Shown here piece by piece: positions 25,902 through 32,681 of a stretch of 37,916 nt of DNA. Where the stretch lies: assembly GCF_008831035.1 (NCBI RefSeq), contig NZ_WAJR01000022.1, positions 1 through 37,916 on the forward strand, in the 5' to 3' direction. Position numbers and translations under genes: made by a program. Source of the DNA: Ellagibacter isourolithinifaciens (lineage in GTDB: Bacteria > Actinomycetota > Coriobacteriia > Coriobacteriales > Eggerthellaceae). Under the pieces are notes generated by a model. The model was not told the origin of the DNA and did not search any database. It was given only the letters and a program-made list of their open reading frames with translations. Every line of letters starts with the position of its first letter. Position 1 is the stretch's first letter.

Positions 25902-26417
25902 ATGGCAAACGGACTTTCATACATGCGGAAAACCACTTCCACCGAGGCGACCAAGAAGCTCGGCCAGACGCTCGCGCCGTATCTCCATGAGGGCGATGTC
26001 GTGGTGCTCTCGGGCGATTTGGGCGCGGGGAAGACGCAGTTCGTCCAAGGCGTCGCGGCTGGCCTGGGAATAACCGACGACGTGGTCAGCCCGACCTTCA
26101 ACATCGTGATCGAATACTCCTCGGGCTCGGTTCCGCTTTATCACTTCGACCTTTACCGTCTGGAAGATGCCTCGGAGTTGGAAGACGTCGGCTATTACGA
26201 CCTCGTCGAAGGTGATGGCGTCGCGTTCCTCGAATGGGGCGAGAAGTTCCCCGAGGAGCTGCCCTACGGTTATCTCGATGTTTCGATTACCGTCAGCGAC
26301 GACGGCTCCCGCGTCGTGCGGGTTCACTCCGTCGGCGACAGGGCGCGTCAGCTTCTGTGCGTATGGTCGAACGATTCACGCTCTCATCTGGTGAAAACGT
26401 CATCGAAGCTGAACTGA
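25902..26417 (+). CDS. tsaE: tRNA threonylcarbamoyladenosine biosynthesis ATPase TsaE
   Basis: 171 residues. TsaE is the ATPase that supports TsaB-TsaD in making t6A37 on ANN-decoding tRNAs. The Walker A motif SGDLGAGKTQFVQGVA is at about 38-53, VSPTFNIVIEY near 64-74, and the YHFDLYRLEDASELEDVGYYDLVEGDGVAFLEWGEKF region near 80-116 is highly typical. The N-terminus is set at the ATG at 25902, where a -10 box ends 6 nt earlier. A later ATG at 25923 is possible, but neither start has a Shine-Dalgarno. The partner fusion gene follows 18 bp after the stop. Confidence 0.93.
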   Translation: MANGLSYMRKTTSTEATKKLGQTLAPYLHEGDVVVLSGDLGAGKTQFVQGVAAGLGITDDVVSPTFNIVIEYSSGSVPLYHFDLYRLEDASELEDVGYYDLVEGDGVAFLEWGEKFPEELPYGYLDVSITVSDDGSRVVRVHSVGDRARQLLCVWSNDSRSHLVKTSSKLN

Positions 26418-26435
26418 CGCGCGCGGTGCGCTATC

Positions 26436-29270
26436 ATGCGCACGAACGATTCTCCCTCTGAAACGGAAACATTGCATACTATGAGCGAAACGAAATCTCC
26501 AGCATCGGCTGCGCTTGGCGTCGATGCGCCCCGTCACGAACCCGCCTATGTGCTCGCCTTCGACACTGCCAACGAGGTGATTGCCATCGGCGTGGGCGTG
26601 CTTCACGAGGAAGCGCGCGCGGTCGAGCTTGTCGCACATGCTGAAATCGAGGCGCGCCGCCAATCGAATACTCAGCTCATCCCCCGTATCGATGCGCTAC
26701 TCGCCGAAAACGGGATTGCACGCGGGGAGATCGCGTGCGTGTGCGTCGGCCGTGGCCCCGGCTCGTTTACCGGCGTGCGCATCGCTATGGCGACGGCAAA
26801 GGGCATCGCGAGCGCGCTCGAGGTGGGGCTTGTTGGCGTGTCCTCGCTCGACGCGGTGGCTTGGGACGTTTGGGAATTTGGCGCACGCGGCGAGGTCGCC
26901 GTGGTGGCCGACGCTATGCGCAAGGAGGTCTATCCCGTCCGCTATCTCGTCGACGATGCGGGCGCGCATCGCCTCGAGGCCGACCGCGTCGTGAAGGCGG
27001 ATTTGGCCGCTGAAGAGCTTGTGGAATGCGATACGACGACCCCTGGCGCTTCCGACGCCGGCGCTCCTGAGGCCGGGCGGCATACTCCGTGCTCAAACAG
27101 TCCTCGCTGCGCTGCGGAACTGCGCGCGGAGCACGCCGCCCGCCCTCAGGAGCTTTCGTGTTCCGGTGAACTTGTTGTTGCGAGTCTTCCTGGTCAGCGG
27201 CTTCTCCTTGCGGGGGATGCGCTGAAGAAGTATCGCGACCTGTTCGCGCCATGCGGGGAGGTTCTTCCCGAGAACACATGGACGCCGACGGGCGCAGGGC
27301 TTCTCCTCGCGCTTCAGGCTGCGTGGCGCAGCGGGGAATGCGACCCGTTCGACGCAGTGCGTCATAACCCGGCGTTTGCGCTCCCCGTGTACACGCGCCT
27401 GTCCGATGCGGAAGAAAACGAGCGTGCCCGTGCAGCCCGCGCGGCTCGCGAAGGTGCGGCCCGCGAGGGCGAGGCGAAGCCGGGCGTTCCCGATGCGAAC
27501 CTTCGCACGGGCGTCCAAGACGCCGAGGCGGTGGCCCATCCGTCGCTCGTCCATTCGCTCGCGGGGAAGGCGTCCGCTTACGAGGAGACCTCGCCTGCAC
27601 ATCATGCCACGCTTCACGAGCAGTCTATTCTCGTGGCTCCGCCCGATGAGCAGGGAGTATCGTACAAGCCGCTCGACGTTTCCCATGTGGGGTGCGTCGC
27701 GGCGCTCGAGTCGCGCATCATGGGAAGCGATGCGTGGAACGAGTCGCTCGTGGCCGACGAGATCCCGCGGCGCGATCGCACCTGGTGGGCGGCGTACGCG
27801 AGCGAAGGCAAACCAGGCGAGGTGGGCACGCTTGTGGGGTATGCCGGCGGCTGGGTGGTCGACGGCGATGTGCAGATCCTGAAAGTGGGAACGGACCCGG
27901 CGTGGCGCCGCCGCGGCATCGCCCGCGAGCTGCTCGCGCATGTTGCGGCCGACGCGCGCAACCTCGGTGCGCAGACGGTTTCGCTCGAGGTCCGCGCGGG
28001 TAACGAGGGCGCGCAGGCGCTCTACAAGGCGCTTGGCCTTACGCCCGTGGGCACGCGTCCCCGCTATTACTCCGACCGCGAGGATGCGCTCATCATGCAG
28101 GGTGATCTGGCGGCTCTCGTGGGTGCGACAGATCCTGCCGAGGAATCATCGCGGCTGGTCGCGGGCATGGAACTGCAAGTCGACGCCTCGCACGACGTGC
28201 AGGCGACTGCCGTCGGCGCGGCGGGAGCATCGCGCCCGCTTATCCTGGCGATCGAGTCTTCATGCGACGAGACCGCCGCGGCGATCGTCGACGGGGAAGG
28301 GGCGCTTGCCTCGGATGTGGTTGCAAGCCAGATCGACTTCCACGCGCGCTTCGGTGGCGTCGTTCCCGAGATCGCAAGCCGCAAGCACATCGAGGCTATC
28401 TGCGGCGTATGCGACGAATGCCTCGAGGTCGCGGCGAAAAACCTCGGGATGAAATCGCTTCGCTGGCGCGATCTTTCCGCGGTGGCCGTCACATATGCGC
28501 CGGGGCTTGTCGGCGCGCTTGTTGTGGGCGTGGCGTTCGCGAAGGGCGCGGCGTGGGCGGCGGACGTACCGCTCATCGGCGTGAACCACCTGGAAGGCCA
28601 CCTGTACGCCAATCGTATCGGGTGTCCCGATTTCACCCCACCTGCCGTGGTGTCGCTCGTGTCGGGTGGCAACACCATGCTTGTCCACATGAAGGGCTGG
28701 GGCGACTACGAAACGCTCGGCACCACCATCGACGACGCGGTGGGCGAGGCGTTCGACAAGGTCGCGAAGGCGCTCGGGCTGGGATACCCCGGCGGGCCTG
28801 TGATCTCGCGCTACGGTGTGAAGGGCGACCCGCGTGCCATCGCCTTCCCGCGCGCGATGATGCACTCGGGCGATTTGCGCTTCTCGCTTTCGGGATTGAA
28901 GACGGCAGTCGTCACCTATATCAACGGCGAGCGGGAGGCTGGGCGCGAGCTCAACGTGCCCGATATCTGTGCGAGCTTCGAGGCGGCGGTGGTCGACGTG
29001 CAGGTGACGAAGGCGAAGCGTGCTCTCGATATGACGGGCGCTCGCACGCTTTGCGTGGGCGGCGGCGTCGCGGCGAACCCCGTGCTCCGCGCATCGTACG
29101 AGAAGATGTGCTCGAAGGCGGGTGTGCGCCTGGTGCTGCCGCCCCTCTCGGCATGCGGCGACAATGCGGGAATGATCGCGCTCGTCGCGCTCGATCGCTT
29201 CAGGCAGAAGAAGTTCTTCTCGTTCGATTTCGACGCGAAAGCGCACGTCAACCTCGACGAGCCCTACTAG
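26436..29270 (+). CDS. tsaB-rimI-tsaD: TsaB-RimI-TsaD triple fusion
   Basis: 944 residues joining three enzymes. TsaB (about 37-335) starts VLAFDTANEVIAIGV, has CVGRGPGSFTGVRIAMATAKGIA and ends PVYTRLSDAEE. It is interrupted near 210-240 by residues encoded by a palindromic repeat (27063-27153). A low-complexity Ala/Glu/Arg linker leads to a GNAT domain (about 412-555) with acetyl-CoA motif VGTDPAWRRRGIARELLAH and the RimI-type ending ARNLGAQTVSLEVRAGNEGAQALYKALGL. TsaD (600-944) has AIESSCDETAAAIV, metal-binding HLEGH (His718, His722) and Asp909 in CGDNAGM. TsaB and TsaD form the t6A transferase with TsaE, and RimI acetylates ribosomal protein S18 or similar N-termini. No good ribosome site is seen. 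An ATG at 26481 is an alternative start. Confidence 0.93.
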   Translation: MRTNDSPSETETLHTMSETKSPASAALGVDAPRHEPAYVLAFDTANEVIAIGVGVLHEEARAVELVAHAEIEARRQSNTQLIPRIDALLAENGIARGEIACVCVGRGPGSFTGVRIAMATAKGIASALEVGLVGVSSLDAVAWDVWEFGARGEVAVVADAMRKEVYPVRYLVDDAGAHRLEADRVVKADLAAEELVECDTTTPGASDAGAPEAGRHTPCSNSPRCAAELRAEHAARPQELSCSGELVVASLPGQRLLLAGDALKKYRDLFAPCGEVLPENTWTPTGAGLLLALQAAWRSGECDPFDAVRHNPAFALPVYTRLSDAEENERARAARAAREGAAREGEAKPGVPDANLRTGVQDAEAVAHPSLVHSLAGKASAYEETSPAHHATLHEQSILVAPPDEQGVSYKPLDVSHVGCVAALESRIMGSDAWNESLVADEIPRRDRTWWAAYASEGKPGEVGTLVGYAGGWVVDGDVQILKVGTDPAWRRRGIARELLAHVAADARNLGAQTVSLEVRAGNEGAQALYKALGLTPVGTRPRYYSDREDALIMQGDLAALVGATDPAEESSRLVAGMELQVDASHDVQATAVGAAGASRPLILAIESSCDETAAAIVDGEGALASDVVASQIDFHARFGGVVPEIASRKHIEAICGVCDECLEVAAKNLGMKSLRWRDLSAVAVTYAPGLVGALVVGVAFAKGAAWAADVPLIGVNHLEGHLYANRIGCPDFTPPAVVSLVSGGNTMLVHMKGWGDYETLGTTIDDAVGEAFDKVAKALGLGYPGGPVISRYGVKGDPRAIAFPRAMMHSGDLRFSLSGLKTAVVTYINGEREAGRELNVPDICASFEAAVVDVQVTKAKRALDMTGARTLCVGGGVAANPVLRASYEKMCSKAGVRLVLPPLSACGDNAGMIALVALDRFRQKKFFSFDFDAKAHVNLDEPY
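27063..27153. repeat. Palindromic repeat element, copy A, inside the TsaB coding region
   Basis: A 91-bp inverted-repeat unit. The 19-base arms at 27063-27081 and 27135-27153 have one mismatch. GTGCTC (27089-27094) also pairs with GAGCAC (27129-27134). The central 43 bp (27087-27129) match 36981-37023 at 42 of 43 positions, while the arms differ between the two copies yet each copy remains self-complementary. It is read through in frame, adding about 30 residues. Confidence 0.8.
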
Positions 29271-29277
29271 GGCGCGC

Positions 29278-29360
29278 GGTGCTGCTGCTGGAAGCAAACG
29301 GGGCGCGGACGCTTGGTGCTGCCGCCGGGAACGGGGGGCGAGGTGCTGCTGCTGGAAGCA
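29278..29360. repeat. 19-bp direct repeats after tsaD
   Basis: GGTGCTGCTGCTGGAAGCA occurs identically at 29278-29296 and 29342-29360, with a degenerate copy from 29315, each followed by a GGGGCG-like run. They lie in the 140-bp gap between the convergent tsaD and MFS genes. No terminator-like hairpin with a T tract is seen. Confidence 0.6.
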
Positions 29361-29410
29361 GGGGGCGAGGGAAATCGTCTTCCGGCAAGGACGTCTTTGT
29401 TCGTGACCTA

Positions 29411-30742
29411 CTATTCCTTCGGATAAACGGCTCGCGCGACGAAGTACGACGCCGCGATGCAGCACATCGCGCAGCAGATGGTGACGGGGAACCCGAAACA
29501 ATCGTTCACGATTCCCCAGATCACGCAGGCGCCCCCGATGCCGACGTCGTTTGCAAGCTGGAAAAGCGCGTTGGCGGCTCCCCATCGCTCGGGCGGTGTG
29601 TTCTTCACCGCCACCGACTGGTTGAGCGGCAGCGCGATGCCGATGCAGAAGCCGTACACGATTCCCGACAGGTTGAACACCGCATCGCGTACGGGTGCGC
29701 CGTCGAGAACCGTCCCGCAGGCGACGAGCATGGCAAACGCGACGAGGCCGCACGCCAGTGCGACGGGCAGGATCACGATGGGCGCGAAGCGGTCCATGAA
29801 GGCGCCCGATTTTAGGCGCACGAGAATCATGCTCACGGCTGACAGGGTGTAGAACAGCCCCGCGTTCCCCACGCCGAGCGAGGCGCCGTACAGGCCGACG
29901 AAGAAGATCACGAACCCGAACGCCGGGGAGAGCACGATCATGGGCAGCGTGCCTGGGAGGGCGTGTTTCTCGAAGATGCGGGAGGCGATGCTTTCGCGCT
30001 TCGGCCGCCCCTCCATCCTGGACTGCTCGGTTGACGTGGTCGTTTCAGCCGCCTCGGCTGCTCCCGTTCGTGCGGCCTCGCTTTCCCCTTCTTCGAGCCT
30101 GCGCCGGTAGACCGCTTCCTCGGGCAACATCTCGGGGTGCTTCTCGTAGCGGCAGAGGAAAATCATCGAAAGCCCGACCACGGCGATTGCGGTCACGCCG
30201 ACAAAGAGGTTTTCAGGCGGGTCGGTCGACACGAGGGCGAGAGCGAGGGCGGGTCCAACCGACATGGAAAGCGCCTGGCCAAGCCCGTAGTAACCGATTC
30301 CTTCCCCCATGCGCGACGCGGGAAGCGCATCGGCTGCGGCGGTCGCCGACGCGGTGGTCACTGCCGAGAAGCCGGCTCCTTGCAGGATGCGGAACACCAC
30401 GAAGGGCGCGACGTCGTGGGTGAACAGGGGGCCGACGGTCCCGACGATGAGCACGGCGAACCCGAAAAGCATCACGATGCGGCGCCCGCGCCCGTCGATC
30501 AGCGGCCCCGAGAGCAGGCGCACGACGGCCGCCGCTCCCGAAAACACGGCTGCCAAAACGCCAGCGTACGCGGCGGTTCCGCCATAGAGGGCGACATAGA
30601 CCGACGTGCTTGAGTTGAGCCCTTGGCCCGCCATGAAGCAGCACAACGTTGAGGCGACAACCAAGACGAAGGTGGTTGACCATAGCTGCTCGCGTGGGCT
30701 TCCTCCGCGCGAATCGTCGTTTTTCGAGGCTCGTTTTCCCAT
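29411..30742 (-). CDS. MFS transporter, drug/metabolite efflux type
   Basis: 443 residues with about twelve membrane helices and a central cytoplasmic loop (about 200-255) rich in Glu, Arg and Thr. The first half contains LLSGPLIDGRGRRIVMLFGFAVLIVGT, the MFS motif A region (GxLxDRxGRR type) between helices 2 and 3, and VFRILQGAGFSAVTTASATAAADALPASRMGEGIGYYGLGQALSMSVGPALA in helices 4 and 5. These are typical of drug:proton antiporters. The second half has a weaker copy, SGAFMDRFAPIVILP. A longer frame reaches 30955, but the ATG at 30742 follows a TATGAT box by 6 nt. The divergent marR and the palindrome at 30917 suggest MarR control. Confidence 0.9.
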   Translation of the reverse strand: MGKRASKNDDSRGGSPREQLWSTTFVLVVASTLCCFMAGQGLNSSTSVYVALYGGTAAYAGVLAAVFSGAAAVVRLLSGPLIDGRGRRIVMLFGFAVLIVGTVGPLFTHDVAPFVVFRILQGAGFSAVTTASATAAADALPASRMGEGIGYYGLGQALSMSVGPALALALVSTDPPENLFVGVTAIAVVGLSMIFLCRYEKHPEMLPEEAVYRRRLEEGESEAARTGAAEAAETTTSTEQSRMEGRPKRESIASRIFEKHALPGTLPMIVLSPAFGFVIFFVGLYGASLGVGNAGLFYTLSAVSMILVRLKSGAFMDRFAPIVILPVALACGLVAFAMLVACGTVLDGAPVRDAVFNLSGIVYGFCIGIALPLNQSVAVKNTPPERWGAANALFQLANDVGIGGACVIWGIVNDCFGFPVTICCAMCCIAASYFVARAVYPKE

Positions 30743-30754
30743 GTGCCCATCATA
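30743..30754 (-). promoter_or_regulatory. -10 box of a leaderless MFS-transporter transcript
   Basis: TATGAT on the - strand (30754-30749) is followed by GGGCAC and ATGG. The arrangement is almost the same as at tsaE (TATGATGGGC-G/A-CATGG). No Shine-Dalgarno is present. Confidence 0.5.
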
Positions 30755-30839
30755 GCGATTTCTCGGGACCTGTATAGATGGCGCGAAAGATTCGCAAGCT
30801 GAGCGATGATGCGCAAGGGACAATACTGGGAGGAATCTA

Positions 30840-30944
30840 ATGATAAGTGGTGAAAACGATGTCCCCATCCCGTGCAAAAATGGACGATTTTTGGAGAAAG
30901 CATGCGTCAACAATAATTTTACGATTACACGTAAAATCTGGTGA
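30840..30944 (+). CDS. Possible small protein of 34 residues
   Basis: ATG at 30840 is preceded by GGGAGGA with good spacing, and the frame runs 34 codons to a TGA. The peptide begins MISGENDVPIPCKNGRFLEK and ends in a basic NNNFTITRKIW. It lies in the AT-rich intergenic region between the MFS and MarR genes, and its last codons overlap the candidate operator palindrome. I recognise no family. It could be a genuine small protein, a leader peptide for marR, or the start of a lost gene. The ribosome site is the only positive evidence. Confidence 0.3.
   Translation: MISGENDVPIPCKNGRFLEKACVNNNFTITRKIW
30917..30936. promoter_or_regulatory. Operator-like palindrome TTTTACG-N6-CGTAAAA
   Basis: Seven-base perfect arms with a 6-nt spacer make a 20-bp palindrome of the size bound by MarR dimers. 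It is located between the divergent MFS (start 30742) and MarR (start 31083) genes, about 75 bp before the marR -35 element. Confidence 0.55.
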
Positions 30945-31009
30945 TGCTGGTGCATTTTCGTCCCAGTCGCAACTTTGTGCGGTAACTGTGTAGTGTGACC
31001 TTAGATACC

Positions 31010-31038
31010 TTGTTGCATAAGGAAAAAAAGTGTATCAA
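31010..31038 (+). promoter_or_regulatory. Candidate promoter of the marR gene
   Basis: TTGTTG (31010-31015), 17-bp spacer, TATCAA (31033-31038). This predicts a start near 31045 and a leader of about 38 nt that includes the AAGGGAG ribosome site. Confidence 0.5.
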
Positions 31039-31082
31039 ATGAGCAAGTCAAAACACCGCCTCGAAACGAGAAGGGAGACCTC

Positions 31083-31529
31083 ATGGCATCCCAGAGTAAG
31101 AAGCCGAAGAACAAGGATGCGCAGCTCGTCGATTTGTTCCATCATTGTGCGCACGTCGCTGTCCATCGCGGAAACCGATCCGGTGGGCGCTCCGGCACCT
31201 TGTCGGCGTTGTTGAAAACCGGTCCGGTGAGCCAACGTGAGCTTGCGGAGGTCATGAACGTCCGCGCCGCGACGCTCTCCGAGCAGATCGCTCGCCTTGA
31301 TCGCGCAGGTCTTGTGGAGCGCACCCCGAGCGAGAAGGACCGTCGCTCGGTAATCGTCTCGCTTTCCGAGGAGGGTAAGAAGGAGGCCCGCCGCTGCTCC
31401 CGCGAGCGCACGAAGTACAACGAGCAGCTGTTCTCGGTTCTCTCCGACGACGACAAAGCCGAGCTCATCAGCCTGCTCGAGAAGCTCTCCGACCACTGGA
31501 GCGAGAGCAATCTCGACGGCGGCAAATAG
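31083..31529 (+). CDS. MarR-family transcriptional regulator
   Basis: 148 residues. A Lys-rich N-terminus precedes the dimerisation helix (about 14-30) and a winged helix-turn-helix. SQRELAEVMNVRAATLSEQIARLDRAGLVERTPSEKDRRSVIVSLSEEGKKEA (about 50-102) contains the recognition helix and the DxRxxxxxLTxxG-like wing. The last third forms the second dimerisation helix pair (LSDDDKAELISLLEKLSDHWSE). AAGGGAG is 6 nt before the ATG. Divergent orientation to an MFS transporter and the palindrome between them suggest a local repressor released by a small-molecule ligand. The ligand cannot be deduced. Confidence 0.93.
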   Translation: MASQSKKPKNKDAQLVDLFHHCAHVAVHRGNRSGGRSGTLSALLKTGPVSQRELAEVMNVRAATLSEQIARLDRAGLVERTPSEKDRRSVIVSLSEEGKKEARRCSRERTKYNEQLFSVLSDDDKAELISLLEKLSDHWSESNLDGGK

Positions 31530-31537
31530 AAGTCAAG

Positions 31538-31600
31538 CTGCGCGAGCTGTCCGGTTCGCACCGTCCTCTGCGGGCGGTGCCGCTCGGACAGCCCGTGCAG
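31538..31600 (+). terminator. 63-nt nested hairpin after marR
   Basis: The outer arms 31538-31553 and 31585-31600 pair with two or three mismatches (core GCTGTCCG with CGGACAGC). The inner arms GCACCGTCC (31558-31566) and GGGCGGTGC (31572-31580) pair with one mismatch. There is no T tract. It could stop transcription or protect the transcript end. Confidence 0.5.
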
Positions 31601-31660
31601 CCTAAAAGGCGCTGCTTTCAGCGGAGCTTTGCATGGGCATCGCGCACCAGCGCTTACGAA

Positions 31661-31768
31661 ACGAGGACCCCGCATTGAACTGCGGGGTCCTCGTCGTTGC
31701 GCCCCGCATCACGCTGCGGGGTCCTCGTCGTCACGCCTCGCATTACGCTGCGGGGCCCTCGTCGTTAC
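31661..31768. repeat. Terminator-like hairpin followed by three 34-bp tandem repeats
   Basis: ACGAGGACCCCGCA (31661-31674) pairs perfectly with TGCGGGGTCCTCGT (31681-31694) around a 6-nt loop. The right arm is then repeated. Units of 34 bp begin at 31680, 31714 and 31748, each starting CTGCGGGG(T/C)CCTCGTCGT, and the third runs into the end of menG at 31765. It lies between convergent marR and menG, so it may serve as an amplified bidirectional terminator. Confidence 0.7.
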
Positions 31769-32508
31769 TCGGGCTTTTTCGCCACATGCACCGCGGCGAT
31801 GCCGCCGGTGTAGTTCTTCCAGGTGACGTCGACGAACCCCGCCTCGCGCATCATCTTCGCGAGGCCCTCTTGGTTCGGGAACGCCTTGATGGACTTCGAC
31901 AGGTACACAAACCCCGCCTTGTCCCCGGTGATAAGGCCGCCCCAGAAGGGGATCAGGTGCTTCAGGTAGAAGTTGTACAGCGCGCGCCACACCGCGTTCG
32001 GCGGCGTGGAGAACTCCAGGCACACCAGATGCCCGCCCGGCTTCAGCACGCGGAGCATCTCGGAGAGCGCGCGCGGGCGGTCGGGCATGTTGCGGATGCC
32101 GTATGCCATGGTGAGGGCGTCGTAGCTCGCGTCCGCATAGGGGATGTTCTGCGCGTCGACCACCTCGAAATCGACGGGCACGCCGCATGCGGCCCCGTCG
32201 GCGTAGTGCGCTCGTGCCACGCCGAGCATCTCGTTTACCAGGTCGGTGCACTGGATATGGCGCGGATGCTTCGTGCGCGCCACCGTGAAGGTGACGTCCC
32301 CGGTGCCTCCCGCGATGTCGAGCACGTCGTCGGTCGGCTCGATGGGGGCCTGCCTCATCATTCCTGCGAGCCATGACTTGTAGGCGCCAAAGCTCGATAC
32401 GGCGTTGAACCGCTCGTATTTCTTGGCGATTGACGAGAAGATGTCCTTCACGCGTTCGGAAGATATCTCGGCGGGCGCTTCCTTGCCCGTTGCGGTGTCG
32501 ATGCTCAT
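31765..32508 (-). CDS. menG: Demethylmenaquinone methyltransferase (MenG/UbiE)
   Basis: 247 residues. It methylates demethylmenaquinone to menaquinone with S-adenosylmethionine, the last step of quinone synthesis. Family marks are VKDIFSSIAKKYERFNAVSSFG near 20-41, the SAM motif VLDIAGGTGDVTF near 62-74, DAQNIPYADASYDALTMAYGIRNMPDRPRALSEMLRVLKPGG near 118-159 and FYLKHLIPFWGGLITGDKAGFVYLSKSIKAFPNQEGLAKMMREAGF near 178-224. AGGAG is 10 nt before the ATG. A TATACT hexamer at 32558-32563 on the - strand is a likely -10. The gene is divergent from an amidohydrolase. Confidence 0.94.
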   Translation of the reverse strand: MSIDTATGKEAPAEISSERVKDIFSSIAKKYERFNAVSSFGAYKSWLAGMMRQAPIEPTDDVLDIAGGTGDVTFTVARTKHPRHIQCTDLVNEMLGVARAHYADGAACGVPVDFEVVDAQNIPYADASYDALTMAYGIRNMPDRPRALSEMLRVLKPGGHLVCLEFSTPPNAVWRALYNFYLKHLIPFWGGLITGDKAGFVYLSKSIKAFPNQEGLAKMMREAGFVDVTWKNYTGGIAAVHVAKKPE

Positions 32509-32557
32509 GGTGGTCGTGCTCCTGATGTGACGCTTTCGCTTGTCTGCGGGACGCTTC

Positions 32558-32563
32558 AGTATA
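32558..32563 (-). promoter_or_regulatory. Likely -10 element of menG
   Basis: TATACT on the - strand, giving a leader of about 43 nt before the menG ATG. The -35 region is not convincing. Confidence 0.4.
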
Positions 32564-32681
32564 CGCCAAATCGCCCGCCTTCTCCCCGTCGCCGATTGCC
32601 AAGGTGTGGATTCGGGGGATGTGCGAACCCAGTGTTATCATATCGTGACTAATGAAACCAAGGGCGAGTGAGGCTCAAGCT

